Positions 8,925 through 17,831 of a DNA stretch of 64,000 nucleotides are shown here, in pieces (the first letter of the stretch is position 1; every line of letters begins with the position of its first letter). Under the pieces are notes generated by a model. The model was given only the letters and a program-made list of their open reading frames with translations, searched no databases and had not been told where the DNA came from. The stretch is from Vreelandella zhaodongensis. GTDB lineage: Bacteria > Pseudomonadota > Gammaproteobacteria > Pseudomonadales > Halomonadaceae. The translations under genes were made by a program, and so were the position numbers. Location: NCBI RefSeq assembly GCF_013415115.1, contig NZ_JACCDD010000006.1:62001-126000 (forward strand), in the 5' to 3' direction.

Positions 8925-9634
8925 GCGAGATTGATACGCTTTCATTTAGCCAGCCGCTAATGTGGTCGCAAAGCGAACACTGCTTGGTGGTGTCTGCTGC
9001 TGAGCCACTGTATACCCTGAGTAGTGCGCTTGTGGGGGGCGGGTTTGGTCATCGCCAACACTTCGCAAATTTCCACGTCGATAAAGACTACGATGGCCAT
9101 CACCCGAAAGATGACCTGATGCGCTGGCTAGATGATCAACAACTACCGCTATCCGCTGTTGCCATGATGACTGCAGTGCGCCTGCACAGCGTTTGTGCCG
9201 TCAGCGTACCGTTGGCTGAAACACCCAATGGTGTGCTGGCGTTGGTGACGGCAGGTGTTGGCAACGCGGTGGATATTAGCGTTTCAAGCGACGCAGACCC
9301 TCGTTTAATGCTGAGAAGCACACCCAAGGTGGGCACGATTAATACGTTTCTTTTTTTAGATGCTTATTTAACTGATGGTGCGCTGGTTAATGCCTCTCTC
9401 TCGGCAACGGAAGCGAAAGTTCAGGCGCTGAGAAAAATAGGCGTTAATGACCCATTCAGCGGAACGCCCGCCACCGGCACATCAACCGATAGCCTGTCTA
9501 TCGCCGTTACGCAGCGTGGCGATCCAACACCTTATGCAGGCTCTGGCACTGCTATTGGGCGAGCGATAGGGCAAGCGGTGTATCAGGCGACGTTGGGATC
9601 GCTGATTAAATCGCAGCAGGCTTCACCATGCTAG
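8921..9634 (+). CDS. cbiZ: Adenosylcobinamide amidohydrolase
   Basis: Cleaves the aminopropanol side chain of adenosylcobinamide or of foreign corrinoids to give adenosylcobyric acid, which the cell then rebuilds with its own lower ligand. The 237-aa protein has the CbiZ motifs TAGVGNA and PATGTSTDS. It starts on the ATGA overlapping cobT and overlaps cbiB by 7 bp. CbiZ is a salvage and remodelling enzyme, so its place beside cobT and cbiB fits lower-ligand replacement. Confidence 0.9.
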   Translation: MSEIDTLSFSQPLMWSQSEHCLVVSAAEPLYTLSSALVGGGFGHRQHFANFHVDKDYDGHHPKDDLMRWLDDQQLPLSAVAMMTAVRLHSVCAVSVPLAETPNGVLALVTAGVGNAVDISVSSDADPRLMLRSTPKVGTINTFLFLDAYLTDGALVNASLSATEAKVQALRKIGVNDPFSGTPATGTSTDSLSIAVTQRGDPTPYAGSGTAIGRAIGQAVYQATLGSLIKSQQASPC

Positions 9635-10641
9635 GGTTAACGTCTGTCGTTTTAGTAGCGATTGCGATTGTCATTGATTTAGTCGTTGGCGATCCCCGTT
9701 CGCTACCGCACCCCGTGGTAATAATAGGACGTGCCATCAGCGCACTTGAGCAGCGCTGGAACCAGGGAAGTGACAAGCGCCGTCGGCTCCTGGGCTTTTT
9801 ACTCACTGCAACCATTGTGCTGGGCACGTTTAGCCTTGCTTGGCTGAGTTTGGTGGTACTGACTTGGGTGCATCCTTGGCTTGGGCTAGCTGCCGAGCTA
9901 TGGCTGCTGGCGACAACGCTGGCCATAAAAGGCTTGGCGGAAGCGGGGCGCGCCATTGCCGTGCCGCTGGCTAACGGTGATTTTGCATCGGCGCGCAATG
10001 CACTTGCCATGGTGGTGGGGCGTGATACCGAGCAACTGGATGAAGCGGAAATTACCCGCGGTGCGGTGGAAACCATTGCAGAAAATACGGTGGACGGCAT
10101 CACCTCGCCGCTTTTCTTCGCTCTTATCGGCGGTGCGCCGCTGGCGCTGGCTTATAAAGCAATCAACACGCTGGACTCCATGGTGGGCTACCAAAACAAA
10201 CGCTACAGCGACTTCGGTTATGCCTCGGCGAAGCTCGATGATATGGCTAACTGGCTGCCCGCAAGGCTGACCGCGCTCTGTTTGTGGGCTGCCGGGGTGC
10301 TGATCAGCTGGCACTCGTCGGCGCTATATTGGCGTCGAGCCATTACGGCCACCTGCCGCGAAGCGCCCCGTCACCCAAGCCCTAATGCGGGGTGGCCAGA
10401 AGCCATGGTCGCGAATCTGTTGGGTGTGCAACTGGGCGGCACCAATGTTTATCAGGGCGCGGTTTCCCATCGAGCAACCCTTGGCTCCCCGCTGGAAACA
10501 CTGACGTTTTCGCATATCAACGTCACGATTAAATTGATGCACGGCGCTTGGCTGCTGTTTTTCTTGTTAATGGCCGTGTTGATGAGTGTATTAGCGGGCG
10601 TATTAATGAGTTCGGCAGGCGCGGGGGGCGTATGGTTATGA
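9628..10641 (+). CDS. cbiB: Adenosylcobinamide-phosphate synthase
   Basis: Membrane enzyme joining adenosylcobyric acid to aminopropanol phosphate; called CobD in the Pseudomonas denitrificans scheme. The 337-aa protein begins with a hydrophobic helix followed by LVVGDPRSLPHPV, a family hallmark. The conserved middle contains VETIAENTVDG and TLDSMVGYQN. Several membrane segments are visible, including one at the C-terminus. It overlaps its upstream and downstream neighbours, as expected for a coupled operon. Confidence 0.93.
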   Translation: MLGLTSVVLVAIAIVIDLVVGDPRSLPHPVVIIGRAISALEQRWNQGSDKRRRLLGFLLTATIVLGTFSLAWLSLVVLTWVHPWLGLAAELWLLATTLAIKGLAEAGRAIAVPLANGDFASARNALAMVVGRDTEQLDEAEITRGAVETIAENTVDGITSPLFFALIGGAPLALAYKAINTLDSMVGYQNKRYSDFGYASAKLDDMANWLPARLTALCLWAAGVLISWHSSALYWRRAITATCREAPRHPSPNAGWPEAMVANLLGVQLGGTNVYQGAVSHRATLGSPLETLTFSHINVTIKLMHGAWLLFFLLMAVLMSVLAGVLMSSAGAGGVWL

Positions 10642-11753
10642 GTCGTCAAACCACTGTTCATGAGGCGGCTGACTGGCCAAGCCATGGTGGCCAGGCCGCA
10701 GCGATGCTGAAGCGTTTTGGATTACCTGCCGACCATATGGTTGACGATGTGAGCGCTAACCTTAACCCGTTTGGGCCGCCCGAGTGGGTAGCAAGCTGGC
10801 TGGTAACTCGACTTGGCGGGCTTAGCCGCTACCCCTCGCCAGACTATGCGTCAGCCCGGCAGGCCATTGCGGCGCACAACGGTGTTCAGCCAGCACAAGT
10901 ACTGCTGACTAATGGTGGGGCGGAAGCGATTTTTCTTGCCGCGGCGCTGCATGCCGGTGGCCGAGCCTTATTACTGGCTCCCAGTTTTGGTGAATATGCC
11001 AGAGCTTGTTCTGCCTACCGTATTGAAATTACCGAGCATGTGTTGCCCGAGCCGCATTTCGCTTGTGAGATGGCCGACCTACTAGAGCAAGCGGCAACCG
11101 CCGACGTGGTGTTTCTGTGCCGCCCGAATAACCCGACTGGCACGCTGATACCCATTGACGCAGTAGAGACACTGCTAGCACATACGCAGACAACCGGTAC
11201 CCAGGTGGTGGTTGATGAAGCGTTTATCGACCTATCGATAGACGTTGAGCCGTTGACGCCGCTGCTTAAGCGGTACTGTCATTTAGTGCTGCTACGCTCA
11301 ATGACCAAGTTTTATACCTTGCCTGGATTGCGCCTAGGCTACGTGCTGGCTTCGAAAAACATAGTAGCCACCATGAGCCACCACCAGCCGCCCTGGAGTG
11401 TGAACCACCTTGCCGCCGAACTGGTGGCGCCGCTGCTAGCGGATAGTGAATTTGCACGGCTCACCCAGCAGTGGCTGGCCAGTGAGCAGCCACGTATGGG
11501 TAAGGCGTTGCAGGCGTTAGGGCTTGAGGTGGTGACCAGTCATAGCTGCTTTTTCCTTGTGCGGCCTAGTGTTTTACAGCGTGAACGCGGCGTGACCAGC
11601 GCAGATCTGTTTGAACGCATGCTTTATAAAGGACTATTGGCGAGACATACCCATAGTTTTAAAGGGCTTGAGGGCAGCTGGCTGCGCTTGGCACTGCGTG
11701 ATGAGTCGGCAAATAACCGGTTGCTAAAGGTGTTGCATGATTGTCTTTGTTAG
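10638..11753 (+). CDS. cobD: L-threonine-O-3-phosphate decarboxylase
   Basis: PLP-dependent fold-type I enzyme making (R)-1-amino-2-propanol phosphate, the substrate of CbiB; called CobC in the P. denitrificans scheme. The PLP lysine lies in SMTKFYTLPGLRLGY, and the N-terminus has VSANLNPFGPP. Two in-frame ATGs occur at 10632 and 10638. The second forms ATGA with the cbiB stop and sits 9 bases after a GGGGGG ribosome site, so it was chosen. The product is 371 aa. Its end overlaps cobU by 17 bp. Confidence 0.9.
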   Translation: MSRQTTVHEAADWPSHGGQAAAMLKRFGLPADHMVDDVSANLNPFGPPEWVASWLVTRLGGLSRYPSPDYASARQAIAAHNGVQPAQVLLTNGGAEAIFLAAALHAGGRALLLAPSFGEYARACSAYRIEITEHVLPEPHFACEMADLLEQAATADVVFLCRPNNPTGTLIPIDAVETLLAHTQTTGTQVVVDEAFIDLSIDVEPLTPLLKRYCHLVLLRSMTKFYTLPGLRLGYVLASKNIVATMSHHQPPWSVNHLAAELVAPLLADSEFARLTQQWLASEQPRMGKALQALGLEVVTSHSCFFLVRPSVLQRERGVTSADLFERMLYKGLLARHTHSFKGLEGSWLRLALRDESANNRLLKVLHDCLC

Positions 11754-12270
11754 TGGGGGGGCTCGCTCTGGAAAAAGCCAAGTAGCGGAGCAGCGTGTGC
11801 TCAGCGCGGCGGGTGACGCCAACTGCTATTACATTGCCACTGCCAGTGTTTACGACGTAGAAATGGCCGACCGAGTATCGCGCCATCAGGCACGCCGGGA
11901 AGGCCAATGGGTGACGCTAGAAGCGCCCCTGGCAATTGACCAAGCCATTGCCCAAGTGCCCGATCACCACGCGGTGCTACTCGATTGTTTAACCCTGTGG
12001 GCTGGGCAAGTGCTGTTTGGCGCTGAGCCAAATGAAGAATTCAGTGATGAGCAAGGTCTGGCGCTGTTGGCTCACTGCCTGCGTGATGCACAAGCACGGG
12101 GGCTGACATTGGTAATTGTGTCGAACGATCTCAACGAAGAGCTAATTCCCAATCAGCCCGCTACCTGGCGCTACGTTGAGTTTATCCAGTGCCTGCACCG
12201 CTGGTTAGCGGCGGAAGCTGACTCAGTGCTTGAAGTCATTGCGGGCTGTGCCATGGAGTGGAAACGATGA
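11737..12270 (+). CDS. cobU: Adenosylcobinamide kinase / guanylyltransferase
   Basis: Phosphorylates adenosylcobinamide and transfers GMP to it; called CobP in the aerobic scheme. The 177-aa protein has an intact P-loop GGARSGKS (7-14), the HQARR histidine region and LLDCLTLW. Where CobU proteins usually read NE-x-G-x-G-(I/V)-V-P, this one reads NDLNEELIP, so the second conserved block is atypical. A second CobU-like protein with the opposite pattern is encoded at 13.6 kb. Confidence 0.88.
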   Translation: MIVFVSGGARSGKSQVAEQRVLSAAGDANCYYIATASVYDVEMADRVSRHQARREGQWVTLEAPLAIDQAIAQVPDHHAVLLDCLTLWAGQVLFGAEPNEEFSDEQGLALLAHCLRDAQARGLTLVIVSNDLNEELIPNQPATWRYVEFIQCLHRWLAAEADSVLEVIAGCAMEWKR

Positions 12271-13043
12271 AAGATGCGCTGTTCGGCCTGATGCTCGCGC
12301 TGCAGTTTCTAACCCGAATTCCGGTTCCTGTTGCCTGCCCGTGGACACCTGCCACCCGCCGCTGGGCAATCCGTGCCTATCCGTTGGTGGGGTTATTAAT
12401 TGGCAGCGTGCTGGCGTTAAGCGCGCTGCTATTAAGTTTTATAGGTTCACCAGCGCCAATAACAGCATTGTTACTGCTTAGTTTATGGGTAGCGCTTTAT
12501 GGTGGTTTGCATCTCGATGGTGTGATGGATCTTGCCGACGCGTTAGGTAGTAACCAACCCCTTGAACGGCGTTGGGAAATCATGAAAGACCCCCAGATAG
12601 GCAGTTTCGGCATCCTGGCCTTGCTGTTTTTGCTGGCTTGGAAGGGCGTTTTGCTGTGGGCACTGTTGGCTTATCAAGCACCGCTGTGGTGGCTGGTGGC
12701 GGTGCCTGCATTAGGCCGGTTTGCTGGGGTTGCGCTACTGATTTTTACCCCCTGCGCTGACTCGAAAGGTCTCGCATGGAGCTGGCAGCAGTCGCTTAGC
12801 GCCCGTGATGCTGGTTATGCCTTGCTACCGTTGGTTCTGCTTGGTGCGGTGTCCCCTGCATTGTTTGCCTGGGGGGTAGCCATCGTCGTGTGGGTGGTAA
12901 TCGCCAGAAGGGTACTGCTGCGTCTATTTAACGGCATCAATGGCGATATGGTTGGTGCCACTATTGAAGGAGGAGAGCTTTGGCTACTGGTCTTAATGTG
13001 GAGCTGGTGGCAGTTCGCCACGGTATCACCGCCTGGAATTTAG
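12267..13043 (+). CDS. cobS: Cobalamin (5'-phosphate) synthase
   Basis: Integral membrane enzyme joining adenosyl-GDP-cobinamide with alpha-ribazole (phosphate); also called CobV. The 258-aa protein has LQFLTRIPVP near the N-terminus, the DGVMDLADALGS motif with its conserved acidic residues, and several hydrophobic helices. The ATG at 12267 overlaps the cobU stop as ATGA. The in-frame ATG three codons upstream is less well placed. Confidence 0.93.
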   Translation: MKDALFGLMLALQFLTRIPVPVACPWTPATRRWAIRAYPLVGLLIGSVLALSALLLSFIGSPAPITALLLLSLWVALYGGLHLDGVMDLADALGSNQPLERRWEIMKDPQIGSFGILALLFLLAWKGVLLWALLAYQAPLWWLVAVPALGRFAGVALLIFTPCADSKGLAWSWQQSLSARDAGYALLPLVLLGAVSPALFAWGVAIVVWVVIARRVLLRLFNGINGDMVGATIEGGELWLLVLMWSWWQFATVSPPGI

Positions 13044-13633
13044 AGCGCCGCTACCAAGGGCAGCGCGATATTCCGCTGCTGTTTCCTGATGCGGAAGCGG
13101 GACTGCTGGCATTGCGTGACGCACTTGCAGAAGAGCGCTTTGACGCTATTTATTCAAGCGATTTAAACCGCTGTCAGCAAACCCTCGGATGGTCGCAGGC
13201 GGCAAAGCCGGGTGTGCCTCTGTATCTAGAGCCACGGCTACGGGAGCTAGATTTTGGTGACTATGAAGGTAAAGTTTATGATGAGTTAAAAGACTTGCCC
13301 CATTATCGCGCTTGGATTGACAGTGTGGGTGAGCTGCAAATTCCAGGCGGTGAATCTTCCGGCCAACTACGTGACCGATTAAATGCTTGGCTTGAACAGG
13401 TGGCCGCCCATGCGCGTGAACATCATTATCAGAAAGTGCTGGTCGTAACCCACGGCGGGGTAATACGCGAGTTACGGCGTCGGTTCGAAACCATTGGTTT
13501 TTGGGAAGGCATCGTTCACCAAGCGCAGGGGCGGCGTTGGCAACTGACATATCAAGAACGTGAAGGTGGCAAAGGAGAGTGGCAATGCAGCTGTTCATCG
13601 GCGGTGCCTGCGCAGGTAAGCGCGACGCTGTAA
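12980..13633 (+). CDS. cobC: Alpha-ribazole phosphatase, histidine phosphatase family
   Basis: Removes phosphate from alpha-ribazole-5'-phosphate or adenosylcobalamin-5'-phosphate. The histidine-phosphatase RHG motif lies near the N-terminus (VAVRHGITAWN), with ELDFGDYEG and VVTHGGVIR as later active-site elements. It starts at a TTG at 12980, preceded by a strong GGAGGAGAG ribosome site. The N-terminal 64 bp overlap the end of cobS. At 217 aa it is slightly long at the C-terminus, which overlaps the next gene. Confidence 0.87.
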   Translation: MATGLNVELVAVRHGITAWNLERRYQGQRDIPLLFPDAEAGLLALRDALAEERFDAIYSSDLNRCQQTLGWSQAAKPGVPLYLEPRLRELDFGDYEGKVYDELKDLPHYRAWIDSVGELQIPGGESSGQLRDRLNAWLEQVAAHAREHHYQKVLVVTHGGVIRELRRRFETIGFWEGIVHQAQGRRWQLTYQEREGGKGEWQCSCSSAVPAQVSATL

Positions 13634-14013
13634 AAGCACGCTTTCCCAGTGCTGTTTGGTGGCGGCTTTCCCCAGGACAGCGTTTACACGAAGCGACCCA
13701 CATCATGCAGCCTAGCGTACCGCTTGTGCTTCATGGTGTATTTGAGTGGTTAGCGGCAGTGCAGAGCCTGGATATAAGCAGCGATGTGTTGCGCGCTCAG
13801 TGGCGGGGAGATCTGGAAAGCCTGGAGAGTGCAGCACAAACCCACGAGGTAACGCTGGTCATCATCATGAACGAGTTAGGGCGGGGTATCGTTCCCATGG
13901 CCCGAGACCAGCGTCGCCTGCGCGATTTAAGCGGCTGGTTTAGCCAAGATACCGCCTCTCAATCCGAGCAGGTTTGGCATGTGCGGCACGGGTTGGTGCA
14001 GGCGGTTAAGTAG
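13585..14013 (+). CDS. Second CobU-like protein with degenerate P-loop
   Basis: A 142-aa protein resembling CobU. It begins with GGACAGKRD at the P-loop position, which keeps GK but lacks the usual S/T after it. It has a canonical CobU-type block NELGRGIVP at residues 96-104 followed by RRLRDLSGWFSQ. ATG 13585 has an AAAGGAG ribosome site 7 bases upstream; the earlier GTG has none at useful spacing. It is the last gene of the cobT operon. It may complement the atypical CobU at 11.7 kb, regulate it, or be a decaying paralogue. Family assignment is good, activity is uncertain. Confidence 0.7.
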   Translation: MQLFIGGACAGKRDAVKARFPSAVWWRLSPGQRLHEATHIMQPSVPLVLHGVFEWLAAVQSLDISSDVLRAQWRGDLESLESAAQTHEVTLVIIMNELGRGIVPMARDQRRLRDLSGWFSQDTASQSEQVWHVRHGLVQAVK

Positions 14014-14017
14014 TGGA

Positions 14018-14635
14018 CTAAGCCTGGCTCCTCCAACGCTGCCAGCTAATCATCAGCAGATGCACTGGCAGGTAAACTATAACGGGCCAGAGCAGCGTGA
14101 GTAGCAACAGATAGAGCAACGGGTCGAGGCTATCCTGGGGGTGGCCGAAGGGTCCATGCACCCAGTTGATATTGCGCTCGGCTTCGGTGAGCAGGTAGGT
14201 CAATGGCACCACAACCCAAGTTAGCAGGGTCTGCCACAGCAGGGCGCGGCGGGCATAGCCAAGCTTGGTTATGCCGATACCCGCCACCAGCGGAAGCACC
14301 ACGTGATAGAGCGACATAGCCCGTGCCATGGGGGGATGCTCTGGGTCAAACATATACTCGGTGCCACCGATAGGATGTATGCCAGTGAGTGCCGCCATGG
14401 CGACGTCCAGACTCCATAAACTGCCGACCAGTGCCACTGCCAGCCATTGCATCGACATCAGAGTGCGCTGCTCTCTCCACAGTGCCACCAGCAGCAGAAA
14501 ACTCGCCACGTTACATAGCCAAAAGAAGTTCTGCGCTCCCAGCAGCACTACGTAGCTTGGTGCCCAGACCAGGATCCATAGTGTAAAAGCCAGTTTTAAC
14601 CAGCGGGGTACACCAGCTGCCGAGGACTCGATCAT
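14018..14635 (-). CDS. Multi-pass membrane protein of unknown function
   Basis: A 205-aa protein with about six hydrophobic segments separated by short loops, including an N-terminal pair starting near residue 13 and a C-terminal pair ending in a basic tail (WQRWRS). A loop of conserved look, GTEYMFDPEHPP, lies mid-protein. It converges on the cobT operon and diverges from the btuB riboswitch leader. I do not recognise the family. It could be a transporter accessory or an enzyme subunit, but nothing in the sequence decides this. Confidence 0.6.
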   Translation of the reverse strand: MIESSAAGVPRWLKLAFTLWILVWAPSYVVLLGAQNFFWLCNVASFLLLVALWREQRTLMSMQWLAVALVGSLWSLDVAMAALTGIHPIGGTEYMFDPEHPPMARAMSLYHVVLPLVAGIGITKLGYARRALLWQTLLTWVVVPLTYLLTEAERNINWVHGPFGHPQDSLDPLLYLLLLTLLWPVIVYLPVHLLMISWQRWRSQA

Positions 14636-14725
14636 GACCGTCTCCTGTTCCGTGCAGTGCCTTTACTCTAGCAGCTCATCATGAATTGACCTCCACACGG
14701 CAAGTTGCTAGCTTACGCCCACTCT

Positions 14726-14925
14726 CAGGTGCTGGCGGTGGATTAAAGCCGCTAGTGAAACGGGAAGTTGGTGAACGCTTTGTGTGATTCCAACGCTGCC
14801 CCCGCAACGGTGATCGAGACAAGAACGGCTAAGACGCCACTGTGCTTCTGCACGGGAAGGTGGTCGTTCGGAAAGGCATGGTTTCTGTTACCCGCCTTTC
14901 GCTCGTCAGCCCGGAGACCGGCCTA
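14726..14925 (+). ncRNA. Cobalamin riboswitch upstream of btuB
   Basis: The leader contains the conserved elements in order: AAAGCCGCTAGTGAAACGGG, GCTGCCCCCGCAACGG, and the B12 box GTCAGCCCGGAGACCGGCC at 14906-14924. About 155 bases separate the B12 box from the btuB start, leaving room for an expression platform. It should repress the btuBFCD operon when adenosylcobalamin is abundant. Confidence 0.93.
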
Positions 14926-15082
14926 AGAGGAATGGTTCTAAAGGACCACAACATACCGAGACGCGGAGGGCGTGCTCAGGGTGATATAGGTAGCTGCTTG
15001 GTTACCGATCTCCCTTAAGCTCCCTTTGCTCGGTCAAAAAAACACGCTGTGCGGGTGAGCACAGTGAGCAAGGGATCTCCTC

Positions 15083-16882
15083 ATGTCTTACCGTTTTCAT
15101 TCCACCGCCACGCTGGCGGCGTTTGCGATGGCTGCGCTACCCATGGCCGTTCAAGCCCAATCGAGCGACGAGCCTGCTACTCATTTAAACCCTGTGGTCG
15201 TTACTGCCGCACTTGCTCCACGTACTGCCAATGAAAGCCTGTCCTCGGTGACCGTGCTGGACGAAGCAACGTTACGCCGCCAAGATCCGGTAAGTATTAC
15301 CGACTTATTGCGCGGCCAGCCTGGGGTGGATGTTTCTACAAATGGCAGCTTTGGTAAAAACAGCAGCGTTTTTATTCGTGGCAGCGGTAGCGGCCAAAAT
15401 GTACTGTTGATTGACGGGATTCGTCTTCGCTCCGCCACTAGTGGTGGGGCTGCCTGGCAGCATCTGGAGCCGCGCATGTTTGATCGCGCTGAAATTGTGC
15501 GTGGTCCGCGTGGTAGCCTATACGGTGCCGACGCGATTGGCGGTGTTATTCAGTTGTTTACTCCTCAAGGTGAAGAGGACGGCCCGCAACCGCGTATTTC
15601 TGTCGGTGGTGGTTCGTTTAATACCCAACGCCTGAGTGCCGGTATTAGCGGCAAAGAAGGTGGCACTCGTTATAGCTTTGCCGGTAGCCACTTTACCACT
15701 GATGGTCAGCCGGTTCGGCGTGATGGTGACGATAAAGGCTATGACAACACCACGGCGTTAGCGCGGGTGTCCCACACCTTTGAGAACGGCGCAAAAGCAG
15801 GCGTCCTTGCGCTTCGTGTCCGTGGTCACAATGAGTACGATGGTGGCGAAAACGACTTCGTTCAGCAGGTGGCAGGGGTTTACGGTGAACTGCCAATGAC
15901 CGATAACTGGCGCAGCCGCTTAACACTCAGTGAATCTCGTGATGAAAGCGATAACTTTGATAACTTTGGTGACACCGTATTCGACACGAAAGTGCGTACT
16001 GCCCGCTGGGAAAACACCTTTATAGCAGGGGCTCATGAGCTAATTGCAGGCGCTGAATACAGCGAAGACCGAGTCAATAGCACCACGGCGTACGATGAAA
16101 CTAGCCGTAGCAACGCGGCAGTATTTACTCAAGCGCTGCTGGATTTTGCCCCCTTTACGCTGCAAGCCAGCCTGCGCTTTGACGACAATGAAGCCTATGG
16201 CGAAGAGGTCACCGGTAGCGTAGGCGTGGGCTATGACCTAGACGGCCACCACACCTTGCGTGCCAACTATGGCACCGCGTTTAACGCACCCACCTATAAC
16301 CAGCTCTACTTCCCTGGCTTTGGTAATCCTGACTTGGAGTCTGAAACTTCGGAAAGCATTGAGGTAGGCGTGCGCGGTCAGTACGCCCATTGGTTCTGGG
16401 ATGCGGCACTCTATCAAACCGATATCGACAACTTGATTGCTGGTCAGGGTTTGTTGTCTAACGTACCGAAAACACGGATCCGTGGGGCCGAGTTAGCCGC
16501 GGGTGTTGAGCTCGACGATTGGACGTTAGCTGCCGCGCTGACCTACACCGACCCTGAAAACCGCCTAACAGGCAAGCGCCTGCAAAATCGTGCTTCCCAA
16601 AGCCTGCGCTTAGACGTAGACCGTGAGCTTGGTGACTGGTCGGTTGGTGGATCCTGGATTGCTCAAAACCATCGTTACCGTGACGCGCAGAATCAGGATC
16701 GCTTAAGCGGTTACGGGCTGGTTAACCTGCGTGCCGGCTGGCAGTTTGCCCCGCTGTGGAGTGCGCGGGTAACGTTGGAAAACGCGTTGGATCAAGATTA
16801 CATTACAACGCGCTCATTTGATGGTGCCGACTACATCAACGCAGGCCGCGCAGGGTTTTTAAGTGTTCACTTTGGCCAATAA
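15083..16882 (+). CDS. btuB: TonB-dependent vitamin B12 outer-membrane receptor
   Basis: Imports corrinoids across the outer membrane. The 599-aa precursor has a signal peptide ending around AVQAQS (residues 22-27) and a TonB box NPVVVTA. The plug domain shows VLIRG-like IRGSGSGQNVLLIDG and RGPRGSLYGADAIGGVI, and a 22-strand barrel-type C-terminal region follows. It lies directly after a cobalamin riboswitch and overlaps btuF by 20 bp. Length is normal for BtuB. Confidence 0.93.
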   Translation: MSYRFHSTATLAAFAMAALPMAVQAQSSDEPATHLNPVVVTAALAPRTANESLSSVTVLDEATLRRQDPVSITDLLRGQPGVDVSTNGSFGKNSSVFIRGSGSGQNVLLIDGIRLRSATSGGAAWQHLEPRMFDRAEIVRGPRGSLYGADAIGGVIQLFTPQGEEDGPQPRISVGGGSFNTQRLSAGISGKEGGTRYSFAGSHFTTDGQPVRRDGDDKGYDNTTALARVSHTFENGAKAGVLALRVRGHNEYDGGENDFVQQVAGVYGELPMTDNWRSRLTLSESRDESDNFDNFGDTVFDTKVRTARWENTFIAGAHELIAGAEYSEDRVNSTTAYDETSRSNAAVFTQALLDFAPFTLQASLRFDDNEAYGEEVTGSVGVGYDLDGHHTLRANYGTAFNAPTYNQLYFPGFGNPDLESETSESIEVGVRGQYAHWFWDAALYQTDIDNLIAGQGLLSNVPKTRIRGAELAAGVELDDWTLAAALTYTDPENRLTGKRLQNRASQSLRLDVDRELGDWSVGGSWIAQNHRYRDAQNQDRLSGYGLVNLRAGWQFAPLWSARVTLENALDQDYITTRSFDGADYINAGRAGFLSVHFGQ

Positions 16883-17831
16883 AAATAAACGTCGCGGGGC
16901 CATCGGCCTCGCACTGTTATCCAGTATATCGGCCATTGTGCTTGGCGGCGTGGTTTCCAACTTAGCGCAGGCGGGGGATCACAGCCGCTGTGCGGTAGAT
17001 GACCGCAACCGTGAGGTATGCCTTCACTTTTCCGCACGGCGGATTGCCACGCTCTCACCTGGGGCGACTGAGCTGACCTACGCTGCGGGCGCAGGAGAAC
17101 AAGTGGTCGCCGTGGTGAGCTACAGTGACTATCCACCAGAGGCCAAAGACGTTGCGTCCGTTGGCAGTCACACGCGCATTGATTTAGAGGCGTTAGTAGG
17201 GCTGGCGCCTGATTTAGTGATCGGCTGGGTAACCGGAAATCCTGCCGAGCAAATGGAAACCCTTGAAGCGCTGGGGATGCCGGTGTTCTATATTGAGCCG
17301 CGAACGGTTGACGACGTCGCTCATACCATCGAACGGCTGGCGCGTTTAGCGGGAACGGAGCCTGCAGGCCAGCAGGTTGCTGATGATTTTAGAGAGGGCA
17401 TGGCTGACCTGGAAGCTCGTTATGGTGATCGTGACCCCGTGCGTACTTTCTACCAAGTGTGGGACCAACCACTGATGAGTGTGAATGATGAGCACCTCAT
17501 CGGCCAAGTGGTGCAACTTTGCAGTGGTGAAAACGTGTTTGGCGATCAGCCGCGCTTGGTGCCAAGGTTGGATGACGAAGCCGTGTTGGTGGCCAATCCT
17601 GAAGCCATCATCGCCGGTGGTATGGGGGAAGAGAACCGCCACTGGCTGACCCACTGGGAGCAATACCCTCATCTTTCCGCCGTGGCGGATGATAGCCTCT
17701 ATTTTGTGCCCCCATCGCTGATTCAACGACCCACGCCACGCCTGTTAGAGGGTGCTCGGTTGCTGTGTGAAAAACTAGAGCAAACCCGCCAAAAGCGCAC
17801 GGCAGCACAAGCGATGAGCAGGAGCTCTTAA
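16863..17831 (+). CDS. btuF: Periplasmic cobalamin-binding protein
   Basis: Periplasmic corrinoid-binding component of the BtuCDF importer. The 322-aa precursor has a basic N-terminus and a hydrophobic helix ending near NLAQAG. The mature part shows RIATLSPGATELTYAAG and VVSYSDYPPEA, which is the BtuF pattern. The start used is GTG at 16863, inside the end of btuB; it gives the complete signal peptide. The stop overlaps the btuC ATG by one base. Confidence 0.9.
   Translation: MFTLANKNKRRGAIGLALLSSISAIVLGGVVSNLAQAGDHSRCAVDDRNREVCLHFSARRIATLSPGATELTYAAGAGEQVVAVVSYSDYPPEAKDVASVGSHTRIDLEALVGLAPDLVIGWVTGNPAEQMETLEALGMPVFYIEPRTVDDVAHTIERLARLAGTEPAGQQVADDFREGMADLEARYGDRDPVRTFYQVWDQPLMSVNDEHLIGQVVQLCSGENVFGDQPRLVPRLDDEAVLVANPEAIIAGGMGEENRHWLTHWEQYPHLSAVADDSLYFVPPSLIQRPTPRLLEGARLLCEKLEQTRQKRTAAQAMSRSS

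Noticed and set aside
14018-14635. Reading the membrane protein as a cobalt transporter (CbtA-type)
   Set aside because: No histidine-rich motifs or CbtB partner, and no recognisable similarity.
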